From CALSMU01 sp965230225 (GTDB taxonomy: Bacteria; Bacteroidota; Bacteroidia; Flavobacteriales_D; Parvicellaceae): a stretch of DNA of 64,000 bases. Of the stretch, positions 18,850 through 26,954 are shown one piece after another. The notes under the pieces were generated by a model. It ran no database searches, was not told the origin of the DNA, and saw only the letters and a program-made list of their open reading frames with translations. Positions within the stretch are counted from its first letter, which is position 1. Each line of letters opens with the position of its first letter. A program made the translations under genes and the position numbers. Where the stretch lies: contig CBDDKM010000004.1 in NCBI GenBank assembly GCA_965230225.1, positions 207,535-271,534 of the forward strand, read 5' to 3'.

Positions 18850-19530
18850 TTACTCATCATCAAGTAAATCCGGTCTTCTTTTCCGAGTTCTTTCTACAGC
18901 CTTTTCCATCCTCCAGTTTTCAATGAGTTTCTCATTCCCCGAAAGGAGAATTTCCGGTACCTTATGCCCTTTGTATTCAGCTGGCCGTGTATATACCGGA
19001 GGAGCCAATAAATCGTCTTGAAAAGAATCTGTTAGGGCAGAGGTTTCATCACCCAGAACCCCTGGTATTAAACGAATAATACTGTCTGCCAGTACTGCAG
19101 CAGCTAATTCACCTCCTGTTAATACATAATCCCCAATTGAGATTTCTTTGGTGACAAACATGTCTCTTACTCTTTGGTCTACTCCCTTATAATGTCCACA
19201 AAGAATAATGATGTTCTTCAAAGAAGATAGAGAATTGCTGATCCCCTGATTCAATTGTTCACCGTCCGGAGTCATGTAGATGATCTCATCATAATCTCTT
19301 TCCGATTGTAATTTAGAAATGCAATCGTCTATAGGTTGAAGTGTCAATACCATTCCAGCTCCACCTCCAAAGGCATAGTCATCTATTTTTCGATGCTTGT
19401 TGATACTGTAATCTCTTAAATCGTGAATAAACAGCTCCAAATGTCCCTTATCACGAGCTCTTTTCATGATGGAGTCCTCAAATGGACTAGCCAATACAGA
19501 AGGAGTAGCACTTATGATATCTATTCTCAT
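18850..19530 (-). CDS. trmD: tRNA (guanine(37)-N1)-methyltransferase
   Basis: 226 residues starting at the ATG whose complement is at 19528-19530 (MRIDIISATP). An in-frame extension to 19641 exists, but its 37 residues are Phe-rich and unlike TrmD, so it is rejected. The SPOUT-family knot signatures are visible: YAFGGGAGMVL, ILCGHYKGVDQRV, and ISIGDYVLTGGELAA with RLIPGVLGDETS. The enzyme methylates G37 of tRNAs that read CNN codons to prevent frameshifting, using SAM. It is adjacent to rplS as in many bacteria. Confidence 0.97.
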   Translation of the reverse strand: MRIDIISATPSVLASPFEDSIMKRARDKGHLELFIHDLRDYSINKHRKIDDYAFGGGAGMVLTLQPIDDCISKLQSERDYDEIIYMTPDGEQLNQGISNSLSSLKNIIILCGHYKGVDQRVRDMFVTKEISIGDYVLTGGELAAAVLADSIIRLIPGVLGDETSALTDSFQDDLLAPPVYTRPAEYKGHKVPEILLSGNEKLIENWRMEKAVERTRKRRPDLLDDE

Positions 19531-19725
19531 ACCGCAAAGATAAAACCTGAAGAAGAACTTTATTAACACCTGTGAAAAAAATTGGAAGAAAACAGTAGGG
19601 GTGAAAAAATACTTAGCCGACTTAATTATGAGTTCAAACATGGATTAAAACGGTTTAGATGCTGTTAACACATGATAATGAATTTGTTAAAGTTTTTAAC
19701 ATTGGATAAAAACCAACTAAGAAAT

Positions 19726-19755
19726 TTGAATTTTGTGGATAAAGCAGTAATTTTG
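19726..19755 (+). promoter_or_regulatory. Bacteroidota-type promoter
   Basis: TTG (19726-19728), a 19-base spacer and TAATTTTG (19748-19755) match the TTG...TAnnTTTG consensus. The predicted start is about 19761, some 250 bases before the DUF4442 start codon and 20 bases before a short open frame. Confidence 0.6.
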
Positions 19756-19780
19756 TGGTACGAAAGGGGTGAATAACAGG

Positions 19781-19963
19781 ATGAACATATCAGGTGCTGT
19801 AGAGGTAGAGATGCTTGAACGTCTCCGTCAGGAAGCGCAGTGCGATTATAAAAACGCTGAAAAGGAAACTATTTTCAGCCGTTTATTCAGAAGTTTTTGC
19901 CTAAAAAGAGCTGAGTACAATTCTACCCGCAAAGGATTTTCTTCGATTCTTTCTGTTTCCTAA
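19781..19963 (+). CDS. Possible small protein (60 residues), unknown
   Basis: The open frame from ATG 19781 (an upstream GTG at 19769 is also in frame) encodes a basic, helix-prone peptide (EVEMLERLRQEAQCDYKNAE..TIFSRLFRSFCLKRAEYN). It begins ~20 bases after the predicted transcription start of a good promoter, which is why it is listed. No family is recognised. The alternative is that this is a structured non-coding leader, because the DNA forms an 11-pair hairpin inside the frame. Conservation of codons versus stems would decide. Confidence 0.35.
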   Translation: MNISGAVEVEMLERLRQEAQCDYKNAEKETIFSRLFRSFCLKRAEYNSTRKGFSSILSVS

Positions 19964-20014
19964 ATTTATTTTCCAAAAATATTTGGTAGTTTACGATTTG
20001 ATTTAAAATTGTAC

Positions 20015-20527
20015 ATGAAACTATTACCCACTAACAATCGGGAAAGTTCTAAAACCAAATGGTTAAGAAGGTTATTTAACCTTGCTCCGGCATATCGAAG
20101 AACAGGAGGAAGAGTTCGATTTGTATCCCACGATTGGAAAGAGGTTCAGGTATCATTAAAACTTAAACTTTCTACCCGAAATTATGTAGGAACTGTTTTT
20201 GGTGGTAGTATTTATGGTGCGTTGGACCCCATTTACATGTTGCAATTATTGAAAATTTTAGGAGATAATTATGTGGTCTGGGATAAAGAGGCTACGGTAA
20301 AATTCAAGCGTCCCATTAAAAAAAAGGTATTGGCCCGATTTCTCATTACTGATGAAACACTTAATGATATTAAGTTGCAGGTAAAAGATAAAGGAGAGGT
20401 GGTGATAGATCTTCCTGTGGAGTTTATTGGTGCAGATGATAAAGTATATGCAGAGGTTATCAAAGTCTTGTATATAGCAGATAAAGAGTACTACAAAGAA
20501 AAAAGGCGAAACAGAACTAAATCGTAA
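20015..20527 (+). CDS. DUF4442 (hotdog-fold, thioesterase-like) protein
   Basis: 170 residues from the ATG at 20015; the TTG at 20009 is disregarded. The sequence matches the DUF4442 pattern: FNLAPAYRRTGGRVRFVSHDW, NYVGTVFGGSIYGALDPIYM, DKEATVKFKRPIKKKV, which resembles the hotdog-fold PaaI/YiiD thioesterases. A function in acyl-CoA hydrolysis is plausible but not shown. The last 11 bases overlap the convergent MBL hydrolase gene, so the two 3' ends interlock. Confidence 0.8.
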   Translation: MKLLPTNNRESSKTKWLRRLFNLAPAYRRTGGRVRFVSHDWKEVQVSLKLKLSTRNYVGTVFGGSIYGALDPIYMLQLLKILGDNYVVWDKEATVKFKRPIKKKVLARFLITDETLNDIKLQVKDKGEVVIDLPVEFIGADDKVYAEVIKVLYIADKEYYKEKRRNRTKS

Positions 20528-21302
20528 TTTCTAATCCGTCGTAGGCAATGTGCACATTGTCCGGTAATTCTTTGGATACCTCGTCGTGTAATCCCATTTG
20601 GTGGCTTAAATGAGTGAGGTAAGCTTCTTCCGGTCCAATTTCTTTTATTAGCTCCAAAGCTTCATTTAAAGTGAAGTGCGAAATGTGCTCCTCCTTTCTT
20701 AAAGCATTAATCACTAATGTTTTTGATCCTTTAATCTTTTCTAATTCTTCCTGATCAAATCGGTTAACATCTGTAACATAAGTTAAGTCGCCAACTCTAA
20801 AAGCTGTAACAGGTAGTTTATAATGCCAACCTCTAATAGGAATAATCTTTATACCATCTACTTCAAATGGTTCCAAATCTATTAGTGTAGTTTCTATCTG
20901 AGGAATTCCAGGATAGTCGAACATGGGATCAAACACATAGTGAAATTCTCTGCAAAGCCCTTTATATACCTGATTGGTACAAAATATTTTCATGGGCTTT
21001 TGTGAGTGGTAGTTATAAGCTCTTACATCGTCCAATCCTGCCACATGATCTTTGTGTTCGTGGGTAAAAATAACTGCATCCAGAGTGGTGATGTTTGCTC
21101 TTAGCATTTGCTGCCTGAAGTCCGGACCGGCATCAATGCTTATGGTAACTCCTTGTGTTTTAATAACAGCAGAAGTTCTTAATCGTTTGTCTTTAGGATT
21201 GTTGGAATGACATACATCGCACAGACAGGCAATTACCGGAATACCTTGTGAAGTACCAGTACCCGTAAAGATAAGTTGTATTTCCTGGGATGGATCTGCC
21301 AT
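20517..21302 (-). CDS. MBL-fold metallo-hydrolase (PhnP-like)
   Basis: 261 residues of metallo-beta-lactamase fold. The start matches PhnP-type phosphodiesterases: FTGTGTSQGIPVIACLCDVC with paired Cys for a structural zinc. The metal motif follows (FTHEHKDHVAGLDDVR, i.e. HxHxDH), then ITIDAGPDFRQQ-like and YVTDVNRF blocks, and a late His (THLSHQMGLHDEV). Homologues cleave cyclic phosphates or related phosphodiesters; no phn genes are nearby, so the substrate is open. Cytosolic. It overlaps the DUF4442 gene tail to tail. Confidence 0.87.
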   Translation of the reverse strand: MADPSQEIQLIFTGTGTSQGIPVIACLCDVCHSNNPKDKRLRTSAVIKTQGVTISIDAGPDFRQQMLRANITTLDAVIFTHEHKDHVAGLDDVRAYNYHSQKPMKIFCTNQVYKGLCREFHYVFDPMFDYPGIPQIETTLIDLEPFEVDGIKIIPIRGWHYKLPVTAFRVGDLTYVTDVNRFDQEELEKIKGSKTLVINALRKEEHISHFTLNEALELIKEIGPEEAYLTHLSHQMGLHDEVSKELPDNVHIAYDGLEITI

Positions 21303-21374
21303 GTGAAAATTGAATAAACGAATGTAACAATTATTGAAATCAATCAGCAGATAATATTAAAACAAAAGAAGCTG

Positions 21375-21382
21375 TACCTTTG
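21375..21382 (+). promoter_or_regulatory. Putative -7 element of the DEAD-box helicase gene
   Basis: TACCTTTG matches TAnnTTTG and lies 21 bases before the ATG at 21403. No clear TTG is present at the expected distance. Confidence 0.4.
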
Positions 21383-21402
21383 TGCTCTCAATTCAGAAGA
21401 AA

Positions 21403-22635
21403 ATGAAGTTTGACGATTACTATATCGCACCAGAAATAAAAAAGAACCTGGCTAAACTAGGGTTTAAACGACCAACAGATATCCAGTTCAAATCCATCCC
21501 TTCCATCATGAAAGGGGAGGATGTATTGGCCATTGCCCAAACGGGAACTGGTAAAACGGCTGCATTTGCCATTCCGGTGTTGAACAAGCTTCAGGGAAAG
21601 AAGAATAGCCGTAGACCAGACGGAATTAAGTGTTTGGTAATGGTGCCCACCAGAGAGTTGGCCATTCAAATTACCGATGTATTTAAAAACATCGGTAAGT
21701 ATACAGATGTGGTTATTTTTTCGGTGTTTGGAGGAGTAGAGCAAGATGCTCAAATAGCTAAGTTGCAAAAGGGAATAGATATCCTGGTAGCTACACCGGG
21801 TAGAATGTTTGATCTGGTAAGTCAGGGATATATAGATTTACATCGAGTAGACACATTAATACTGGATGAGGCAGATCACATGCTCGATTTAGGGTTCATA
21901 AAGGACATTGAAGATGTAAAGAAGTTTTTGCCAAAGAATCATCAAACCCTATTCTTTTCGGCTACCATCAATAAGAAGATTAAGAAACTGGCTTATTCAT
22001 TAGTAAAGAATGCCATTAGAATTCAGATTTCTCCAAAAGATCCTGTTTCTAAAAACGTAGAACACTCCGTGGCCTTTATCGAAATGGACGACAAACGTTT
22101 CTTTTTAGAACGATTCATCAAGGATCATATCGAAAATAAAATACTGGTTTTTGTAAGAACCAAGGTCAGAGCAGAAAGAGTATGTAAAGCCATGGCTAGA
22201 GTAGGGTTGGTGGCAAAAACCTTACACGGAGATAAGTCTCAGAAGGATCGATTAGATGTTCTGAATGAATTTAGAGAAGGTGAGATTTCCGTGCTGATTG
22301 CTACCGATGTAAGTGCTAGAGGTATCGATATTCCGGATGTGGATTATGTGGTGAATTATGATTTACCGGAGCAATCGGAAAACTATGTTCACAGAGTGGG
22401 TAGAACAGGTAGAGGAAAGAAAAAGGGAATTGCCATTTCATTTTGTAGCGAACAAGAAAGATCAATTCTTGATAATATTGAAGGGTTTATGGGGAACAAA
22501 ATAGAAGTGAGCGAAATCTCTACTTCTGATTATACAGAAACCCTCGATTTAAGCAGCGATAAAGTAAATGATTGGCAAAGCCTGATCAACAAAAACGAAT
22601 CTTTTTCCGGTTCTAAAAAGAAGAAAAAGAAATAG
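21403..22635 (+). CDS. DEAD-box ATP-dependent RNA helicase (RhlE-like)
   Basis: 410 residues from the ATG at 21403 (the upstream GTG lies in the likely -7 element). The helicase motifs occur in order: Q motif (GFKRPTDIQ), Walker A AQTGTGKTAAF, PTRELAIQ, TPGRMFDL, DEAD in LILDEADHMLDLGF, SAT in FFSATI, and the C-terminal domain VFVRTK, ATDVSARGIDIPDVDYVVNYD and HRVGRTGR. The tail ends in a lysine run (SKKKKKK), typical of RNA-binding extensions. It unwinds structured RNA, probably in ribosome assembly or mRNA decay. The stop abuts the convergent usp gene. Confidence 0.95.
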   Translation: MKFDDYYIAPEIKKNLAKLGFKRPTDIQFKSIPSIMKGEDVLAIAQTGTGKTAAFAIPVLNKLQGKKNSRRPDGIKCLVMVPTRELAIQITDVFKNIGKYTDVVIFSVFGGVEQDAQIAKLQKGIDILVATPGRMFDLVSQGYIDLHRVDTLILDEADHMLDLGFIKDIEDVKKFLPKNHQTLFFSATINKKIKKLAYSLVKNAIRIQISPKDPVSKNVEHSVAFIEMDDKRFFLERFIKDHIENKILVFVRTKVRAERVCKAMARVGLVAKTLHGDKSQKDRLDVLNEFREGEISVLIATDVSARGIDIPDVDYVVNYDLPEQSENYVHRVGRTGRGKKKGIAISFCSEQERSILDNIEGFMGNKIEVSEISTSDYTETLDLSSDKVNDWQSLINKNESFSGSKKKKKK

Positions 22636-23067
22636 TTAGCAAGGAACAATTAGCAACTTTGTTGTGGCATGTCTAACCACTTGATTAGTGGTATTTCCAA
22701 ACATGATATTATAAAGTACACCGTGCTGATGATTTCCAAGTATGATTAGATCTGAAGGGATAGATTCTGCTTCTTCAAGTAGAGTCTTAACCGTTTCTCC
22801 CTGAATCAGTAATCCTTCCGATTCAATTTGTTGAGTTTCTAATTCCTGAGCATAAGCTTGAATTTTTCGGTGCTCTTCCCGAAGATCTTCAGCTCGAATA
22901 TCTCTAATGTATTGTGGTCCTACATCGTATCCAACAAAACTTGGTTCCGGCGCAGCAATGTGTACCAGCCATAGTTTAGCATCAAATTTTTGAGCCAATT
23001 CTTTACCATTTTCTAAAAGAACATGGTCGGAGTCCAATAAGTCTAAGGCAATCAGAATGTTTTTCAT
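22636..23067 (-). CDS. Universal stress protein (UspA family)
   Basis: 143 residues, a single Usp domain. It begins MKNILIALDLLDSD and ends with the nucleotide-binding pattern LIILGNHQHGVLYNIMFGNTTNQVVRHATTKLLIVP, equivalent to G-2x-G-9x-G(S/T). ATP-binding Usp proteins act in stress responses. Its start overlaps the stop of the upstream cysteine desulfurase by 4 bases, so the two are translationally coupled. No link between the two functions is obvious. Confidence 0.92.
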   Translation of the reverse strand: MKNILIALDLLDSDHVLLENGKELAQKFDAKLWLVHIAAPEPSFVGYDVGPQYIRDIRAEDLREEHRKIQAYAQELETQQIESEGLLIQGETVKTLLEEAESIPSDLIILGNHQHGVLYNIMFGNTTNQVVRHATTKLLIVPC

Positions 23068-24206
23068 CCTACCAAGTTAGGAATCATTTTCCTAATCTTG
23101 GATAAAGCGAAATCAATTTCTTCTTTAGTGGTATACCTTCCAAAAGAAAACCTTACCGGTTGACAGTTACCTCTGTCTTTTAAGGCTCTAATTACATGAG
23201 ACCCTGCGTTACTACCAGAAGAACATGCACTACCACCAGAAGCTGCAACACCATCAATATCCATGTTGAATAAGTACATACTACTCTTTTCTGAAAGCGG
23301 TAAGCAAACACTTAATACAGTATATAAACTTCTGCTTTCGTCTTCTTCACCGTTGATTTTTAAATCAGGAATCATTTCCAAAAGCTCGTTTTTCATGTAT
23401 GTTTTAAGCTCTTGAATTTCTTTTTGGTGCTCTTCCATATCTGAGTGAGCTAGTTCCATTGCTTTTCCTAACCCAACAATTCCGTATAAGTTTTCAGTTC
23501 CACCACGGTGATTTCTTTCCTGGGCACCTCCGGCAATGAAATAGTTAATCGGAACATTTTTATTAATGTATAAGAAACCTACTCCTTTAGGGCCATGAAA
23601 CTTGTGCGCCGCACAAGTAATAAAGTCTATATCCAATTCGGAAAGATCGAATCTATAGTGCCCCATAGTTTGTACAGTGTCAGAATGAAAATATGCATTA
23701 TGCTTTCTGCACATTTCACTTACTTTTTTAAGTGGCAATAGGTTTCCAATCTCGTTGTTCGCATGCATCAAAGAAACCATTGTTTTTCTTCTGGTATCAG
23801 AAAGTAATTCCTCTAAGTGCTCCAGATCAACATGACCGTTATCAGTCATATTAACAATGTCCAATTTAACGTTAAAATGATTTCTTAAATGTTCAGCAGT
23901 ATGTCCTACAGCATGATGTTCTACCGGAGAAGTAATGATTCTCTGAACACCTAAATCCATTACACCACAATGAAGAGCCATGTTGTCGGCCTCCGTACCA
24001 CCAGAGGTAAAGATGATTTCACCCGGTTCTGCGTGTAGGTAATCAGCGATTTTCTTTCTGGCCATTTCAATGGCATTCTTGGATTTTCTTCCAAAAGAAT
24101 GTACCGATGAAGGGTTACCAAAATAATCTGTCATGTAGGGCATCATGGCTTCCAAAACTTCCGGAGCCATTGGTGTAGTTGCTGCGTTATCTAAATATAC
24201 TTTCAT
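23064..24206 (-). CDS. Cysteine desulfurase (NifS/IscS family)
   Basis: 380 residues, class V aminotransferase fold with PLP. Visible are the N-terminal YLDNAATTPMAPEVLEAM, the cofactor His region (SPVEHHAV), the PLP lysine in TCAAHKFHGPKGVGFLYI, RGGTENLYGIVGLG, and the persulfide Cys in GGSACSSGSNAGSHV. It releases sulfur from cysteine for iron-sulfur clusters or tRNA thiolation. It is first in a two-gene unit with usp and divergent from another class V enzyme. No iscU or sufBCD genes accompany it. A -7-like TACATTTG lies on the minus strand at 24228-24235. Confidence 0.95.
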   Translation of the reverse strand: MKVYLDNAATTPMAPEVLEAMMPYMTDYFGNPSSVHSFGRKSKNAIEMARKKIADYLHAEPGEIIFTSGGTEADNMALHCGVMDLGVQRIITSPVEHHAVGHTAEHLRNHFNVKLDIVNMTDNGHVDLEHLEELLSDTRRKTMVSLMHANNEIGNLLPLKKVSEMCRKHNAYFHSDTVQTMGHYRFDLSELDIDFITCAAHKFHGPKGVGFLYINKNVPINYFIAGGAQERNHRGGTENLYGIVGLGKAMELAHSDMEEHQKEIQELKTYMKNELLEMIPDLKINGEEDESRSLYTVLSVCLPLSEKSSMYLFNMDIDGVAASGGSACSSGSNAGSHVIRALKDRGNCQPVRFSFGRYTTKEEIDFALSKIRKMIPNLVG

Positions 24207-24227
24207 GTATGTGCGTTAAACTGCGGC

Positions 24228-24235
24228 CAAATGTA
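24228..24235 (-). promoter_or_regulatory. Putative -7 element of the cysteine desulfurase gene
   Basis: TACATTTG on the minus strand matches TAnnTTTG, 22 bases upstream of the start. A TTG is found only 26 bases further up, longer than usual. Confidence 0.4.
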
Positions 24236-24305
24236 ATAAAACAAAATTGGATTTATAAATGCAATAATAGCTCAACTTTAGGACTCCTAAATAATCTCTT
24301 TTGAA

Positions 24306-24313
24306 TAACTTTG
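24306..24313 (+). promoter_or_regulatory. Putative -7 element of the class V aminotransferase gene
   Basis: TAACTTTG matches TAnnTTTG and ends 21 bases before the ATG at 24335. The -33 region has no exact TTG. Confidence 0.4.
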
Positions 24314-24334
24314 ATTACAACTAAATATTGAGGT

Positions 24335-25837
24335 ATGAATCTAGAGGAATATTTCGCCCCTTTTAGAGAGAGAGTAATTGGATATGATAAGGAGTTTGAA
24401 TCTCCTTTTGGAACCCAAAAAATCGTTTACGCAGATTGGACGGCAAGTGGAAGAATGTATAAGGGAATAGAGGATCGATTTCAAAACGAGATTCTACCTC
24501 TGGTAGCCAATACCCATACGGAAACTACGGTAACCGGTACAGCCATGACACAGGCTTATCATTTAGCGAAGAAAATCATTAAAAAGCATGTAAACGCTGG
24601 AGAAAAAGATGTTATGCTTTTTTCTGGTTCTGGAATGACTGGAGCGGTAAGTAAATTTCAGCGTATTCTTGGATTCAAATATTCCGATCATTTAGAAGAG
24701 TTTTTAAAGGATGATAAATGGAGTCCGGAAGAAGGAATCCCATTGGACGAATCCAAATTACCCGTAGTATTCATTACCCACATGGAACATCACTCTAATC
24801 AAACTTCCTGGTTAGAAACCATTGCGGTGGTAGAAATCATTGCTCCTAACGAAGAAGGATTATTGGATTTAAATGACCTGGCTCAAAAGCTGGAAAAACA
24901 TAAACACAGAAGGTTAAAAATTGCTTCCATTACCGGTTGTTCCAATGTAACAGGAATAAAAACTCCTTATAGAGAAGTAGCTAAAATGATGCACGATGTG
25001 GATGGGTATTGTTTTGTAGATTTTGCCTGTTCTGGTCCTTATGTAGATATCAATATGCATCCGGATAATGAAGAGGAGCATTTAGACGCTATTTTCTTAT
25101 CGCCTCATAAATTTTTAGGTGGACCTGGTACACCGGGAGTAGTGGTATTTAATAGTGAGTTGTATAACAATAAAGTTCCGGATCAACCGGGAGGGGGTAC
25201 GGTTACGTTTACCACCCCGTGGGGAACACATGGATATTTCGACGATATTGAAACACGTGAAGATGGTGGGACACCTCCATTCCTGCAGGGGATTAAAACT
25301 GCAATGGCAGTAAAGCTGAAGGAGGAAATGGGAGTTGAGAAAATATTGAAAAGAGAAGAGGAGTTGTTGGAAATTGTTTTCGATCGTTTTGATCAAATGC
25401 CGGAAGTAATTCTACTGGCTAATCAGCATCGCGACCGATTGGGTGTCATCTCTTTTTATGTGGAAGGGTTTCATTACAATCTTTTCGTGAAAATGTTGAA
25501 CGATCGATTTGGTATTCAAACCAGAGGAGGCTGTGCATGTGCAGGAACTTACGGACACATTCTACTTAATGTTAATAGAGAATTATCAGATCAAATTTCC
25601 TGTGAGATTGAACAGGGTAACAATTCCGAAAAACCAGGTTGGGTAAGGATGTCTATACATCCTGTAATGACTAATAAAGAGGTGGAATACATTATGGATT
25701 CCATCGAAGAAACCATTAAGAATAGAACAGAGTGGAGTAAGGAATATAACTATAATCCTGCCTCCAATGAGTTCACTCACAAAGATGCTGAAGGTATTTC
25801 CAACATCGATGTGAAAGAATGGTATAAGTGTAAATAA
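24335..25837 (+). CDS. Aminotransferase class V-fold PLP-dependent enzyme
   Basis: 500 residues, about 100 more than ordinary cysteine desulfurases. The class V core is clear: YADWTASGR near the N-terminus, HMEHHSNQTSW (cofactor stacking His), DFACSGPYVDI with the PLP-phosphate Asp, the Schiff-base Lys in FLSPHKFLGGPGTPGVVVF, and a Cys-rich loop GGCACAGTYGH where desulfurases carry their sulfur-accepting Cys. A cysteine desulfurase or selenocysteine lyase-like activity is possible, but this long subfamily is not well characterised. It is divergent from the IscS-like gene, and convergent with hemB, whose end lies one base away. Confidence 0.85.
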   Translation: MNLEEYFAPFRERVIGYDKEFESPFGTQKIVYADWTASGRMYKGIEDRFQNEILPLVANTHTETTVTGTAMTQAYHLAKKIIKKHVNAGEKDVMLFSGSGMTGAVSKFQRILGFKYSDHLEEFLKDDKWSPEEGIPLDESKLPVVFITHMEHHSNQTSWLETIAVVEIIAPNEEGLLDLNDLAQKLEKHKHRRLKIASITGCSNVTGIKTPYREVAKMMHDVDGYCFVDFACSGPYVDINMHPDNEEEHLDAIFLSPHKFLGGPGTPGVVVFNSELYNNKVPDQPGGGTVTFTTPWGTHGYFDDIETREDGGTPPFLQGIKTAMAVKLKEEMGVEKILKREEELLEIVFDRFDQMPEVILLANQHRDRLGVISFYVEGFHYNLFVKMLNDRFGIQTRGGCACAGTYGHILLNVNRELSDQISCEIEQGNNSEKPGWVRMSIHPVMTNKEVEYIMDSIEETIKNRTEWSKEYNYNPASNEFTHKDAEGISNIDVKEWYKCK

Positions 25838-25838
25838 A

Positions 25839-26807
25839 TTACTTGCTCAATTGAGCAAAATCTTTTGCAAAATAAGTAAGGATAACATCCGCACCAGCAC
25901 GTTTAATGCTCAATAGCATTTCGCTCATGGCTTTGTCGTAATCCAACCATCCATTATTGGCTGCAGCCTTAACCATGGCGTATTCTCCACTTACATTGTA
26001 GGCAGAGATTGGCAGTTGAGATCTTTCTTTTAGCAGGTGAATTACATCCAAATAACAAAGCGCTGGTTTAACCATTAAAAAGTCGGCACCTTCTAATGTG
26101 TCCAGTTCAGCCTCGATTAAAGCCTCAAATTTATTGGCCGGATCCATTTGGTAAGTTTTTTTATCTCCAGCTTTTGGGGCAGAGTCTAAAGCGTCTCTAA
26201 AAGGTCCATAATAAGCACTGGCATACTTAGCACAATAACTCATAATACTGGTCTCAGTAAATCCTGCTTCATCCAATTCTTCTCTAATATATCCAACTCG
26301 TCCATCCATCATGTCCGAAGGGCCAATGATATCAAACCCGGCTTCTGCCTGAGCAACTGACATCTTACCTAAGATGGGTAAGGTTTCGTCGTTTAGAATT
26401 TTTCCATCTTCCACTAATCCGTCATGTCCGTCGCTAGAATATGGGTCAAGGGCAACATCACTCATTAAACAAGCCTCCGGAAATCTCTTCTTAATTTCTC
26501 TTGCAGTTCTCAGGTAAAAATTCTTATCGCTATAACTATAAGTAGCTGTTTTATCCTTCAAAGCATCTTCAACCGCCGGAAATAATACGAAACTGTTAAT
26601 CCCCATGTTTAGGCAAGATTCAATTTCAGGTAAAAGCAAATCTTCCGACCAACGGTAATTCCCTGGCATCGAAGAAATTTCATCTTTAACTCCTTTACCA
26701 TCTACCATAAAAATAGGGTAGATTAAGTCTTTGGTGCTCACTTCCGTTTCACGAACCATATCTCTAATGGCTGCAGATTTTCTATTTCTTCTAGGTCTTT
26801 GATACAT
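25839..26807 (-). CDS. hemB: Porphobilinogen synthase (delta-aminolevulinic acid dehydratase)
   Basis: 322 residues, the normal HemB length. Family landmarks: RPRRNRKSAAIRDMVRET at the start, LIYPIFMV, ALDPYSSDGHDGLV, IIGPSDMMDGRVG, the catalytic lysine in FLMVKPALCYLDV, and the second in YNVSGEYAMVKAA. The metal-site region here is aspartate type (SDVALDPYSSDGHDG) rather than the three-Cys zinc type, pointing to a magnesium-dependent enzyme. It condenses two 5-aminolevulinate molecules in tetrapyrrole synthesis. It is monocistronic. Confidence 0.96.
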   Translation of the reverse strand: MYQRPRRNRKSAAIRDMVRETEVSTKDLIYPIFMVDGKGVKDEISSMPGNYRWSEDLLLPEIESCLNMGINSFVLFPAVEDALKDKTATYSYSDKNFYLRTAREIKKRFPEACLMSDVALDPYSSDGHDGLVEDGKILNDETLPILGKMSVAQAEAGFDIIGPSDMMDGRVGYIREELDEAGFTETSIMSYCAKYASAYYGPFRDALDSAPKAGDKKTYQMDPANKFEALIEAELDTLEGADFLMVKPALCYLDVIHLLKERSQLPISAYNVSGEYAMVKAAANNGWLDYDKAMSEMLLSIKRAGADVILTYFAKDFAQLSK

Positions 26808-26954
26808 AGCTCTAAGGTTAGATTCTCTAAATTTTGTGTGAAGTTACTATAGATCATCATAAGGCTTGTAAAACTTTGGTAAATTTTTTGCAAAAGAAGA
26901 AATTGGACAATATTTCAGTCAAATTTGTAAATTAGTCAGGTAAATTCAACCACA

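Larger units (their letters stand above)
19531..20014. other. 484-base intergenic region upstream of the DUF4442 gene
   Basis: This stretch holds the unused trmD upstream extension, a strong promoter match (19726-19755), and about 250 bases of transcribed leader. The leader contains two hairpins: GAGATG/CGTCTC (~19809-19827) and AACGCTGAAAA/TTTTCAG-C-CGTT (~19853-19887). A short open frame (see 19781-19963) overlaps both. It may be a structured RNA, a small protein gene, or both. Confidence 0.45.

Noticed and set aside
19531..19641. N-terminal extension of trmD by 37 residues
   Set aside because: The extension is Phe-rich and unlike TrmD; the family start MRIDIISATP lies at 19530.
19800..19850. 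Possible SRP/4.5S RNA-like GTCAGGAAGCGCAG stretch
   Set aside because: The conserved domain IV (GG-CAGG-CCGGAAGG-AGCAGC) is not reproduced and no long rod-like fold is evident.
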